A DNA stretch of 64,000 bases, taken from Ashinkailepas kermadecensis. Its lineage: Eukaryota; Arthropoda; Thecostraca; Neolepadidae. Numbering within the stretch: the stretch's first letter is position 1; each line of letters starts with the position of its first letter. The DNA lies in NCBI GenBank assembly GCA_034440615.1, contig JAOTOM010005147.1, positions 1,052,501 to 1,116,500 of the forward strand, read 5' to 3'. Position numbers and translations under genes: made by a program. Positions 1 through 13,856 of the stretch are shown piece by piece. The notes beneath the pieces are model-generated. The model was not told the origin of the DNA, did no database searches, and saw only the letters and a list, made by a program, of their open reading frames with translations.

Positions 1-1550
1 GTCCCAGAAACGTCGCACCGATGCCCTAAGAATTCACACTTGGGCACAAAAAGTCGCGCCGGCGTCCTACAAGGCGGAGCTGGCTTCCCAAAAATCAATT
101 CCTACCAGGAATGTCACTCTGCGGCCACACAAATTGCGTCAAAGAACTCAAAAACGCGTCGAGCCCCGGAAAAGAAGAGCGTTGGAGCACCGAAAAAAAA
201 TGCACGGGAGTCCGAGGAATTGCATCGGGGCCAACAATATCGCGCAGGAGGCTTACAAAAAATAGAAGTCGACCACCAAAAAATCATAAAGGGACTCCAT
301 TGAGTGAACCCAAGCACCGAAAAATTCAGAACAGGTCCCAAAAGAAAGTTCTCATTGGAGCATTTCTACTCTGCAGGGTGCCATCGGCTGAAAAAAAGAA
401 TCGTTGAGCCGCCGCAGTGGCATTCCAAAGAGGCAAATGCTCCCCCCCTCCATCCTGAAGAGGTGGGCTCCCAAGAACACAATAATCGCACTAGGGTCCC
501 AAAAAATGGTTCTGGGGCGCCATAAATTCGTATCGGTGCCACAGAATCAGGGGTTGTAAATATATACAGCGGGCACCAAAACTTACACCGTGCCCGAAAA
601 TGTGCGCTAGGGAACGCCAAAATCGCGCCGGGGCCAAGATCAGTACAACGCGCCCCGCGTAGCCACTAATAAATTAGCGCCGAGTCCCCCCCCCTCCCAA
701 ATATCGCGCTTGGGACCCAAAATATCTATCGGTGCTCCCATAAATTCTGGTCGGGGCATCACAAATTTCAATTCAGGTCGGGGCTTAAAACAATTGACGT
801 CGATGGCCCCAGAAGAGCACAGCGTGGCACCACAATCGTATCGGAACCCGACAAGAATCAAGCCGCAGTCCTCCAGAATATAAAGAGATTCCGAAAAATA
901 AGCATCCGAGCCAAGAAAATCGCTCGCCTTAACAAATAGCATAGGGCACCGGAAAACGCACCGGAGCTCGAAAATTCGCGGAGTAACCACACAAAATGTC
1001 CCAGGGGCCCCAAAAATCAGTCCGTGGCTCGGAATTCACTTCATTCAGAAGAAGTTGCAAAACATTGCGTCGAGCACAGAGTACTGGTGTCCGATCCCCC
1101 GGAACCACGCGCCTGGGCCCGAAAAGTCGCGACGGGACCCTGCAAAAATTATGCCGGATCCCAAATATCGTGCTGGAGTTCAACAAATGTAAGCGAGAAA
1201 CTCCAAATAAGCAGAGCAGAACCCTAAGAACACAACTGGAGAACGACAATGCACCGGGCCCTCCAAAGCATACCGAGTCTGGCAAAAAGCGGCAGGGCCT
1301 TAAAGTATGCGTTGCATTTATAAATAACCACACTGCGGGCTAAAAAACAAAACACAACGGGGCCCTCAAAGCACTCCGGGGCCTTAAGACAGCATGGGGG
1401 ACTTAAAAACAGGCTGAGACCCAAAAAATCGACATGGTCGTAGAAATGGAACAAAAAACCGGGCACTAAATGAACACTTTGTGGTCTGCGAAAACGCGTC
1501 GATAATTTAAAAAAATCGTCGGTGCATTAAAAAGTGAAAGTTGTGTGTGC
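1..1550. repeat. Diverged relative of the interior of the 5818-13498 element
   Basis: Short motifs of the kind GGGCCCCAAAAATCGCGC recur throughout. Sub-stretches align in the same order with copy A at about 9370-10920. Examples are the CCCCCTCCATCCTGA-type block near 440 (matching 9850), the GGAATGTCACTCTG block near 108 (matching 9787), and the CGTCAAAAAAATC-like block near 1500 (matching 10865). Divergence is clearly higher than between copies A and B. Small ORFs on both strands look like by-products of the repeat. The segment is cut by the window start and loses similarity near 1550. Confidence 0.6.
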
Positions 1551-4800
<3,250 letters not shown>

Positions 4801-5440
4801 CTAGCCGGCCCCATTCCCCAAGAACATCTGCGAAGATAACATTATGCAGTCACTTCAAATATTCAAATATATGCCGGTATAACTTCCCTCAATGTGGTGA
4901 AGGGAAACAGCAACATAAGGCGATGCAGGGTGTGCTGTGAATACCTAAATTTTGACTGAGTATTGATCCCGGAAAATGTAGCATCAGTCCGCCAACATAT
5001 TGGTCAAATTATCGGCGAAGTTCTACAGCCGATCAGCAATTCCACTCACAATACTACTGTATATACTAGTTTTATATTTGTTAAACCTAACAGGAGAAGC
5101 ACGCACGCAAGAAACCAAATTACATGTATGTCACAGCGCATCGCCATTTTGGTGTGCAACTGTGGAGGTGCGGAACGTGTTGAACGCAATGGATGCACAA
5201 AGAAAGTGAAGATATACAACCGAGGCCATCATTGTAGAACCCACAGCCGTGTAATCACCAGAGTACCCAAGAGCCACATCACCTCACGCGAATCCACACC
5301 GTCCACAAATGACCGCTGAACAAAATATCAAGGTGGGATAGTCAGTGCGGCATATATCACCGCGAAGCATGCATCACAGGCCATTCGTGGACAATTAAAG
5401 CTGAAATGGGGCATGTAAGCGGCCATCAACGGAAAAAGCT
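4801..5440. other. No gene recognised
   Basis: An open frame on plus at 4963-5319 has no recognisable domain. Nothing else is supported here. Confidence 0.4.
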
Positions 5441-5671
5441 CCAACACAGCCATTACCAGCAGCCAGCAGCTGGCCTGTAACCATTACATAATGCTACTCA
5501 CTAACCCGGCGAATTATCCAACACAGCTCATACCAGCAGCCAGCAGCTGGTCTGTAGCCAGTGCAGTATACTACTCACCAATCCGGCGAGTTATCCAACA
5601 CAGCCAATACTAGCAGCCAGTAGCTGGTCTGTAACCAGTACAGAATGCTACTCACCAACCCGGCAAGTTAT
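5441..5671. repeat. 77-bp tandem repeat, three units
   Basis: Each unit begins CCAACACAGC and contains AGCAGCCAGCAGCTGG and ACTCACCAACCCGGCGA-like blocks. Unit starts are at 5441, 5518 and 5595, giving an exact 77-bp period. Confidence 0.9.
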
Positions 5672-5809
5672 CCAATAAAGACAAACCTGTCAAAAGGCTG
5701 TAACAAGACAATCAACATGAGGCAATGCTGATGAGAGCAAGCCAACAAAAACATGATCAGCCGATCTGAGTACGCACATAGTCATCGATTACTAGGGAAT
5801 GCCGCTGGT

Positions 5810-5817
5810 CTGATGAG
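5810..5817. repeat. Left TSD of hAT-like copy A
   Basis: CTGATGAG lies immediately outside the left TIR and is repeated exactly at 13499-13506 immediately outside the right TIR. An 8-bp duplication is the size made by hAT transposases. Confidence 0.9.
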
Positions 5818-6500
5818 CAAGGGCGTCGCCACCGGGGGGGGCAGGGGGGGCAGTCGCCCCCCTGTCAATGAGGCCTCAAGACTGACGAGGCCACCAGGAA
5901 ATATAATCAGGTCTCTATAAGAGACGTAGAACAGAGATTGGGAGGAGGCCCCCAGGACGAAAAGGAGGCCCCATGACGAAAAGGATGACCCCATGACGAA
6001 AAGGAGGCCCCCATGACGAAAAGGAGGCCCCAAGACGTAGAACAGAGATTGGGAGGAGGCCCCCAGGACGAAAAGGAGACCCCCGGGACGAAAAGGAGGC
6101 CCCCCCAGGACGAAAAGGAGGCCCCAAGACGTGGAACAGAGGTTGGGAGGAGGCCCCCAGGACGAAAAGGAGGCCCCCGGGACGAAAAGGAGGCCCCAGG
6201 ACGAAAAGGAGGCACCAAGACGTAGAACAGAGATTGGGAGGAGGCCCCCAGGACGAAAAGGAGACCCCAGGACGAAAAGGATGCACCCAAGGACGAAAAG
6301 GAGTCCCCAAGACATAGAACAGGGATTGGGAGGTGGCCCCCAGGACGAAAAGGAGGCCCCAGGGACGAAAAGGAGGCCCCAGGACGAAAGGGAAGGCACC
6401 AAAACGTAGAACAGAGATTGGGAGGAGACCCCCAGGACGAAAAGGAGGTCCCCAGGATGAAAAGGAGGCTCCCAGGACGAAAAGGAGGCCCCCAGGACGA

Positions 6501-6546
6501 AAGGCGCAGTCCATGCGCCCCTACACTTCAACAATCAACCAACCAA
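6501..6546 (+). mobile_element. SINE-tail insertion inside the copy A array
   Basis: This reads GTCCATGCGCCCCTACACTT followed by CAACAATCAACCAACCAA, the 3' tail seen on SINE fragments elsewhere in the window. Flanks are CCCAGGACGA on both sides, but these are also the array unit, so the TSD is ambiguous. An almost identical insertion sits at 7332-7377. Confidence 0.6.
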
Positions 6547-6570
6547 CCCCAGGACGAAAAGGATGCACCC

Positions 6571-6790
6571 AAGGGCGTCGCCACCGGGGGGGGGGGGGGT
6601 GTCAGTCGCCCCCCCCCCCTGCCGTGAAACTGGGGGGGGGGGCGCCGCCCCCCTGAAATTTGAGGAGGCCCCTATCCGCAAATGTACAGCAAAAAAAGGT
6701 GAGCAAGGAGGCCGACGGGACAGAATATCATGCTGTCAATGAGGCCTCAAGACCGACGAGGCCACCAGGAAATATAATCAGGTCTCTATA
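6571..6790. repeat. Second copy of the element's left end inside copy A
   Basis: AAGGGCGTCGCCACCGGGGG recurs here about 750 bp inside copy A. It is followed by the subterminal block that copy B has at 31975-32190, including CCGACGGGACAGAATATCAT. The junction lies at a CACCCAAGG motif, and array units normally continue CACCCAAGGACG. This fits unequal recombination between the array and the terminus through CAAGG microhomology. The outer left end of copy A lacks the CCGTGAAAC...ATCATG portion, a deletion flanked by CTG. Confidence 0.75.
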
Positions 6791-7331
6791 AGAGACGTAG
6801 AACAGAGATTGGGAGGAGGCCCCCAGGACGAAAAGGAGGCCCCATGACGAAAAGGAGGCCCCCATGACGAAAAGGTGGACCCCATGACGAAAAGGAGACC
6901 CCAGGACGAAGAACAGAGATTGGGAGGAGGCCCCCAGGATCAAAAGGAGGCCTCCCGGGACGAAAAGGAGGCCCCCAGGACGAAAAGGAGGCCCCAAGAC
7001 GTAGAACGGAGGTTGGGAGGAGGCCCCCAGGACGAAAAGGAGGCCCCCGGGACGAAAAGGAGGCCACAGGACGAAAAGGAGGCACCAAAACGTAGAACAG
7101 AGATTGGGAGGAGGCCCCCAGGACGAAAAGGAGACCCCAGGACGAAAAGGATGCACCCAAGGACGAAAAGGAGGCCCCACGACTTAGAACAGAGATTGGG
7201 AGGTGGGCCCCCAGGACGAAAAGGAAGCCCCCGGTACGAAAAGGAGGACCCAGGACGAAAAGGAAGGCACCAAAACGTAGAACAGAGATTGGGAGGAGAC
7301 CCCCAGGACGAAAAGGAGGCCCCCAGGACGA

Positions 7332-7377
7332 CAGACGCAGTCCATGCGCCCCTACACTTCAACAATCAACCAACCAA
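7332..7377 (+). mobile_element. SINE-tail insertion inside the copy A array (second)
   Basis: Same GTCCATGCGCCCCTACACTT tail with an AACCAACCAA end as at 6501-6546, flanked by CCCCAGGACGA on both sides. Its presence in both places suggests one insertion that was later duplicated with the array. Confidence 0.6.
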
Positions 7378-10195
7378 CCCCAGGACGAAAAGGATGCACC
7401 AAAGGACGAAAAGGATGCCCCCAATACGTAGAACAGAGATTGGGATGAGGTCCCCAGGACGAAAAGGAGGCCCCCAGGACGAAAAGGAGGCCCCCAAGAC
7501 GAAAAGGAGGCCCCCAGGACGAAAAGGAGGCCCCCAGGACGAAAAGGAGGCCCCCAGGACAAAAAGGAGGCCACCAGGACGAAAAGGAGGCCCCTAAGAC
7601 GTAGAACAGAGATTGTGAAGTGGCCCCCAGGACGAAAAGGAGGCCCCCAGGACGAAAAGGATGCCCCAAAACGCAAAGGAAGCCCCCAAGACGTAGAACA
7701 GATATTGGGAGGAGGCCCCCAGGACTAAAAGGAGGCCCCAGGACGAAAAGGAGGCCCCTAGAACGAAAAGGATGCACCCAAGGACGAAAAGGAGGCCCCT
7801 AAGACGTAGAACAGAGATAGGAAGGTAGCCCCCAGGACGAAAAGGAGGCCCCAGGACGAAAAGGAGACCCCAGGACGAAAAGGAGGCCCTCAGGACGGAA
7901 AGGATGCCACCGAGACGGGCAAGAAGCGACCCAGGTTAGACGAAAAGGCTTCCGATGGGTGGCAGGATATTCTTAAGTTGGAAAACGAGGCCCCCAAGAC
8001 GGAAGAGGATGCCCCTGCAATATAAAATTAAGACCTGATAGGGGAGACTTCTCCGGACGCAATAGGGGCCCCAAGAAGGGTAAGAAGGTCTCCGCAGGAA
8101 TGAGAGAAGGCCACCGAGACCAGCCAGATGAGGCCCATATTTTGGAAGAGGAGGAACCTGGAAGAGAAGATCTAGGACTAGGACGCAAAAGCACCCTGCT
8201 AAGAGGATAATGAGGCTCCAGACACAGATAAGGAGGCCCCTATGACGTGAGAGGAGGCCCCTAATTTGAAAAAGGAGTCACTTAGGAGAGGGTAGGAGTC
8301 CCCAGAAATCAAGAGAGTGTCAAAAATGTCACGGAGGCAACCAGGATTGCAAAAGAGGCTCCAACACCGGAAAGGAGGCCCCAGAATATGAGAGGAGGCC
8401 CTAAGACGGAAAAGGAAGCCATTGGATATGAGATGAGGTTTCGGAGACGCAAAAGCAGGCCCCAAACGGGTGAGGTTCCACCGAGATAGAAAAGGATGAT
8501 CCAGAGACGTGGCAGGAGGCACCTAATTCGGAAGAGAACGACACAAGATTGGAAATGAGACCCCATGATGAACGAGGAGGCCCCTAAAATAGGAGAGAAA
8601 GGCCATTGGATAAGAGAGATGGCTCCCAAGCGGAAAAGAAGGCTCGAAGACGGCTAAGAAGGTCCCAGGGAAATAATAAGGCCACTAAGATAGGAAAGGT
8701 TGCCAGTAATTTGGCAGAGGAGGCGCCTGGTAGAGAAGAGGAGTCCACCAGGAGATAAGAGACCACCCCATAAGATGGGTAAATATCGAATCCAGAGCGC
8801 AGAGCAGGAGAACGCAGAGCAGGAGGCCCCCAAGACGTGAGAGGAGGCCCCTAATTTGAAAAAGAAGTCCTCTAGAAGAGAAATGAGGCACCTGCCGGAC
8901 TCGAGAAGGAGTCCGGCAGGTGCCTCACTCCAGGACCAACTGAGGTCCCGAATACCGGAAAGAGTTCCCAGGAAATGAGAGGAGGCCCTTAAGATGGGAG
9001 TGATAGCAGGTATGGAAGGAGGTGAGATTTCCAAAATAGAAGATCCCTCAAGACGGGTAAGGCTTTGCTAGGATAAAGGAGGAGGCACACGAGGCGTGGC
9101 AAGAGGCCCCTAATTTGGCAGAGAATGCCTCTCGAAGATGAGAGGAAGCCCCATGCCATGTTAAAGGGGCCCCAGGATGCAAGAGGAGAGCCTCCAAGAC
9201 GGGAGAGGGGGACCATTGAATATGGAGGAGGGTAGGACACACAAGGAGACATCGAAAATCGGTAAAAAGGCTCTAGGAAGTGAGACGACGCGACAGGAGA
9301 CCTATAATTTGCAAGAAGAACCCCCTAAGAAATAGTAAGAGTCGAGTCTGGGTATTTTAAAATCACGATATGGGCCCCAAAAGATCCGGCCGGGGGTTCG
9401 CAAATTACGCTGAGCCTGGGGTACCAAAAATTCACGCCCGGACCACGAAAATCATGCCAGGGGCACGACAGGTCGTACCGTGCCCCAACAGTCTCATTGG
9501 GACCAAAACAAATGAAGCCGGAGCAACGAAGAACAATCCGGACATGGATAATCGCTCTGGGGGCCCAGCAATGACGCCAAAAGCCTCAAAAACGCATTGG
9601 ACCCCCAAAAAGTGTCGAGGCCGCTATAGCTCGCGCCAGGGATCCAATAAAATTACGTCGGGGCCCAAAAGATCACATTGGACCCAAAAAAGTCGCGTCG
9701 CAGCCCTTGAAAATCACACTGGAGGCCCAGAAGGTTGCGCCGGGGCCCGAAAAGTTGCAGCTGCCCAAAAAATCAATCCTTAACCGGAATGTCACTCTGG
9801 AACAAAAAAAACTCCTTCAGTGGCCGTAGTGCTATACCAAAGGGGCAAATGCCCCCTCCATCCTGAGAGGGATAAGCTCCCAAGAATCGTGTCGGGGCCT
9901 CAAAAATCGCGCTGGGGCCACCAAAATTCGCGTCGGTCCACCAGAATTCGCGTATGGGTCTCCAAATAAATACGGCGAGCCCCGGAAAACTCGCTCCGAG
10001 CCCCGAAAGATTGCGACAGGAACCGCCAAAATCGCGTTGGGGCCACAGCTAGATACAACGCATCGCACAAACTCGAACCGGGCCCCCCAAATATCGCGCT
10101 TGGGACCCACAATTCCCATCGGTTGTCCCGTCGAGGCTCTAAAAAATTGCCGTCTAGGGCCACACGTAAGCACAGTGTGACCACAAACAGAAACA

Positions 10196-10922
10196 CAAAT
10201 CAAGCTGGAGCCCTCCAAAATAAGGATAGATTCCAACAACTAAATGCCCAGGTAAAAAAAATGGCTCTGGAGCACCGAACATATTATCAGATGCCTTCAC
10301 AAATTGCGTACGGCACCGAAAAACAAACTGGATCTCGAACAATCGAGGTTGGGATACAAAAACATGGCGCCAAGGACTCGAGAAATCGGGCCGGGATTCG
10401 GACTTTTAAAAAAAATCAGAAAAGTTTCACAAAATTGTATTGACCTCAGAAAACTGGGGTTGGGTCTCCGGAACCACGCGCCTGGGTGCGATAAGCCACT
10501 CTGGGACCTAGAAACATCGTATCGAAGCCCCAAAATTGTGCTTGGGCCCCACAAGTGTGCGTCAGAAGCCCAAAATAAACACATCGGGACCCTAAGAACA
10601 CAACGGGGGCCAAAAATACAACTGACCCTCCAAAGCGCACAGTCTCAGAAAAAGCGACAGGGCCTGAACACATGCGTTGCAGCCATAAATATACATACCG
10701 GGAGGTCTAAAAAATACACCGGAAGCTCTCAAGGCACACAGGGGTCATGATAACGCACAATAGCCTGAAAAGGTGGCTGGGGTCGCAAAAGGCAACATGG
10801 TTCCAAAACAAACAAAAAGACCGGCGCTAAATAAACACATCGGGATGTTCGAAAACGCCCTAACACGTCAAAAAAATCATCGGTGCACAAAAATTCAACA
10901 AACCCTAAAACGAGCAGGGGGT
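10196..10922. repeat. Left arm of the internal inverted repeat of copy A
   Basis: Pairs with 11446-12182 as an imperfect reverse complement. Landmarks include GGAACCACGCGCCTGGGTGC near 10481 against GCACCCAGGCGCGTGGTTCC near 11884, and CAAGCTGGAGCCCTCCA at the outer end against TGGAGGGCTCCAGCTTG. The spacer is about 520 bp. Confidence 0.9.
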
Positions 10923-11445
10923 TCGAAAATGCTTTAGGCCCCTAACAAAAATGGATTGGAACCATAATACACAATCATAGACCAAGAAAGACGCAACGGG
11001 TCCAAAAAAGAACGCCGAGGCTTGGCCTCGGTTCGGTATCCAATCTGGGAGGATAGCAGCAAAGATATGAAGTGCATCAAAGCTCAGCGGAAACCGCATT
11101 TCATAACTACCAGAAAATGTGGGAAGTAGGAAACTAATGATCGAATTTAATCAATCGACTTTTCGAAGCGAACGCCCGTGCGAATCATTCCATCACGCCA
11201 AATATGGCGCAAGTCTATCATGTGGCAGCAATTATCAAAACGCAGAAGGCCTAGCAGAAACCATAGCATCGCACGAAGTGTGGCGAATGCACCGAATACG
11301 AAAAATGGGTGTGCACGTGCACTGACGTTGCTGTCGTGGCGACCGGGTGCTATGAACTGGAATGCCTGAAATTGTAATATTTTTTTTATTTTAAAGTGGT
11401 GGGTAATACATTTTACGTTCAAGTTATGCGCCTAATACATCTTCT

Positions 11446-12182
11446 AAACCGTGCTCGTTTTAGGGCTTTGTTGTGTTTGTTTGTGCACCGAGTATTTTTA
11501 CGTGTCGGGGCGTTTTCGAAGATCCCGATGTGTTTATTTAGCTCCCGGTCGTTTTGTACGTTTTGGAACCATGTTGCCTTTTGTGGCCCCAGCCTCTTTT
11601 CCAGGCCCTTATTCGTTCTCATGGCCCCTGTGCGCCTTGCGAGCTTGCAGTGTATTATTCTTAGCGCTCCCGGTATGTTTATTTAGGGCTGCAACGCATG
11701 TTTTAAGGCCCTATCGCTTTTTGGGAGACTCTGTGCGCTTTGGAAGGTTAGTTGTACTTTCTGGCACCGTGTACTCTTAGGGTCCCGCTGTGTATATTTG
11801 GGGCTTCTGACGCACATTTGTGGGGCCCCAGTATGATTTTGGGGCTTCGGTGCGATTTTTTCTGGGTCCCAGCGCGACTTATCGCACCCAGGCGCGTGGT
11901 TCCGGAGACCCAACACCAGCTTTCTGGGCTCAACGCGATTTTTGTGGATCTTTACTGTTTTGTTTTTAAAAGTCCGAATCCCGGCCTGATTTTTGCGAAC
12001 CTCTGACGCCATGTTTTTGCATCCCACCTCGATTTTTCGAGATCCGGTCTGCTTTTCGGTGTCATACGCAATTTTTGAAGGCATCTGGAAAAAAAATGTT
12101 CGGTGCAACAGAGCCATTTTCCTGACCCGGACATTTATTTGTTGTAATCTCTCCTTTTTTGGAGGGCTCCAGCTTGATTTTT
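11446..12182. repeat. Right arm of the internal inverted repeat of copy A
   Basis: Reverse-complement partner of 10196-10922. A transcript crossing both arms could fold into a hairpin of about 0.7 kb with mismatches. Copy B has the same arrangement (35107-35828 with 36350-37084). Confidence 0.9.
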
Positions 12183-12640
12183 TGGGATACCGATCCGGGT
12201 TTGTGGTATAGGTGTAATTTCAGCAGTGTGAGGTAACTTATCAAGGGATACCAAAAGAAAACCTTGGAACTGAGTGGTGGAGTTAGGGTTGAAATCCGAC
12301 CAATCAGAAACCATAGTGGTAGATTAGGCCCCTCCACAGGACAATTTAGTCGATAACTAATTATAATATTTCGAAATGTACCCTTTGACAAAATAGCGGT
12401 CGAAATCCAAGGACTTTTTAATGCGCGTAGGTGCCCCCCCCCTGCAAATCCGTTCGCTCCCTCCTGCTTGACGCAAATATAGGTACTCCACTGGTCCCTC
12501 AATAATTTTCCGAAACATACGCCCATGGGGAAAAGCCAACATTGAGGGGACAAATTACCCCTCATAAGCATACAATACAACATCCATGCCCCATATGAAA
12601 TGGGATGAATGATGTTCTTAAATGCATTTTCTGCCAACAA
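12062..12640 (-). other. Open frame shared by both element copies, function unknown
   Basis: A 192-codon frame on minus begins MLAENAFKNIIHPISYGAWM. The copy B counterpart (36872-37552) keeps about the first 150 codons with few changes and an in-frame glycine run expansion, then diverges through a frameshift in the inverted-repeat arm. I recognise no domain. Shared openness may only reflect recent common origin. It could be part of a former gene or chance. Confidence 0.25.
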
Positions 12641-12661
12641 AATTATTTTCTGTTATTACAG

Positions 12662-12774
12662 CCTGCATGATTAGAGCTTCCCAGCTTCCATACCTTCTCA
12701 ACGTCATTTACAAAACGGTACAGCACAGCGAAAACGATGGGCATGACGGCGTGGAATTTGAAGGCTTGGATTAT
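12662..12774 (+). other. Exon-like segment carried by copy A
   Basis: A pyrimidine-rich tract ending TTCTGTTATTACAG precedes a 113-bp open segment, which is followed directly by GTATGT, a plausible 5' splice site. The frame starting at its internal ATG (12667) reads MIRASQLPYLLNVIYKTVQH and continues to an acidic end, EFEGLDY. It looks like a captured host exon, as in Pack-type elements, but I cannot name the source gene. Copy B has the same 113-bp segment at 37629-37741 with a few substitutions. Confidence 0.4.
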
Positions 12775-12997
12775 GTATGTACTGACATTGTTGCATTGTT
12801 GCATTGTCATTTATGCATTGGTGTTCAATGCTTGTTCTTGCCGTGAATTTATTCGCTGAGGATATATTTTAGCTCGTGTGACAGTTGCCTTGCAGTCAGC
12901 ACCAAATGTTATAAAAATAAACAAATTCCTAAGATGACGCTAAAAAAACCGAATGCAATCCACTTATCGTTGTCACCTTTACGAAATTGTCGTCCTT

Positions 12998-13126
12998 GGA
13001 CTGAGAAATGGTCGTTCAAGCTCTGCTTATGACATCAAGCTGGTGGGAATAAATAACAGTAGTGATGAATCTAGCTATATTCAGTTAGACTTGGAGGACT
13101 TAAAAGTGGGTTGATCAATGGCAGAT
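12998..13126 (+). pseudogene. CR1-like RT fragment captured in copy A
   Basis: The segment aligns at DNA and protein level with the minus-strand CR1-like RT near 47470-47595. It reads AYDIKLVGINNSSDE then YIQLDLEDLK, against ADDIKLVRVANSSDQ and NIQLDLEDLK there. It includes the RT catalytic FADD region, with the first Asp lost, and ends at GATCAATGGCAGAT, where RT homology stops. About 130 bp is present in the same place in copy B, so capture preceded their divergence. Confidence 0.75.
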
Positions 13127-13309
13127 ATCTGTAAGATATGCTTAGCACCAGCCCCGCCAGCTCGCTGCAATCTAGAGGCCAGCGGGAAGATTCGAGAAAG
13201 CATTGATACGATGGTTTGTTTTGGCACTTATGTATTTATCCAAATATTACTTATTTATACCCTGGAATGGCCCAGTTTTCAGCGAAAATGATTAGTGCTA
13301 TTGCGTTTT
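13118..13309 (+). CDS. Small ORF with CxxC start, possible zinc-finger-associated domain fragment
   Basis: The ATG at 13118 lies in the tail of the captured RT piece but in another frame. It opens MADICKICLAPAPPARCNLE and continues with ASGKIRESIDTM. It then meets GTTTGT, a weak donor-like sequence, before a stop near 13307. CxxC plus a short basic/acidic helix resembles the start of an arthropod ZAD domain, though the second Cys pair is absent. In copy B (38083 onward) changes in the first 32 codons are one silent and one Asp to Glu. It may be a captured exon start or chance, and the ZAD call is tentative. Confidence 0.25.
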
Positions 13310-13498
13310 GAGTAAATGATGCACCATGCCAAGAACAAACAAAACATCAATATGAAATAATGTTCCCCATCCTCGAACCATAGTATAAGAGCCTAAAAGC
13401 AATATGAGACCCTAACACAATGGAGGCCCCCTTTCGGGGAACAGGAGACCCCCTTTCGACCTTGCCCCCCCTGGAAGAATTTCATGGCGACGCCACTG

Positions 13499-13506
13499 CT
13501 GATGAG
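13499..13506. repeat. Right TSD of hAT-like copy A
   Basis: CTGATGAG, identical to 5810-5817. Confidence 0.9.
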
Positions 13507-13850
13507 TACGTTGCATCATGGAGAAATGCCAACAAATTCCACCAAATGAGCGTGATGCACGATTCCAAAGTGTAAGAATATACGTCATTCGTGATTCACT
13601 TAACTTATCCACATATTTGTCGAGAGATTCATGAAAATTACTCAACAAGGTAATCGCACCATCAGACATAGTGCTCGGAAACATTTTGAAGCCTTCTGCT
13701 ATGACCTCTTCTGTTTCAGGGGTTGACAGGATAGCTCCCAAGACCAGACCACCTGCAGGGCTCTACGGCATGAGCAATAGCGCGCGACGACCATCACGAT
13801 CCATGCCTCCAGGTGAATAGATGACAACGATATCGCCCGCGTTCTCAAGG
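13507..13850. other. No gene recognised
   Basis: Continuation of the sequence into which copy A inserted. No domain or repeat is recognised. Confidence 0.4.
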
Positions 13851-13856
13851 CTGTGG

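Larger units (their letters stand above)
5935..7920. repeat. GACGAAAAGGAGGCCCC tandem array in copy A
   Basis: A unit of about 17 bp is repeated many times, with larger periods marked by GTAGAACAGAGATTGGGAGG every 80-130 bp. The array is interrupted at 6570-6790 by a repeated copy of the element start. Long frames on both strands (such as 6875-7597 plus and 5782-6534 minus) arise from the low-complexity unit and are not treated as genes. Confidence 0.93.
5818..13498. mobile_element. Giant non-autonomous hAT-like element, copy A (7.7 kb)
   Basis: The left end reads CAAGGGCGTCGCCACC. The reverse complement of the right end reads CAGTGGCGTCGCCATG, so the ends form a TIR of about 14 bp beginning CA. 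Both sides carry the 8-bp duplication CTGATGAG. TIR form and TSD length fit the hAT superfamily. Order of contents: GC-rich subterminal block; array of GACGAAAAGGAGGCCCC-like units (about 5935-7920); a more degenerate version (7920-9360); GGGCCCC/AAAATCGCG words (9370-10920); a large inverted repeat (10196-10922 with 11446-12182); an exon-like segment (12662-12774); a captured RT piece (12998-13126); a small Cys-containing ORF (13118-13213); and a G/C-rich right subterminal. No hAT transposase or BED-finger ORF is visible, so it must be mobilised in trans. It matches copy B (31975-38462) nearly end to end. Confidence 0.88.

Noticed and set aside
5782..7802. Repeat proteins rich in GPPFRPGGLLFVLG or KRRPQDEKEA
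   Set aside because: Read-through of the GACGAAAAGGAGGCC array on both strands. Frames break at every unit-length change and are not kept between copies A and B.
5818..13498. Autonomous transposon with transposase
   Set aside because: No ORF resembling a hAT transposase or dimerisation domain was found on either strand of either copy.
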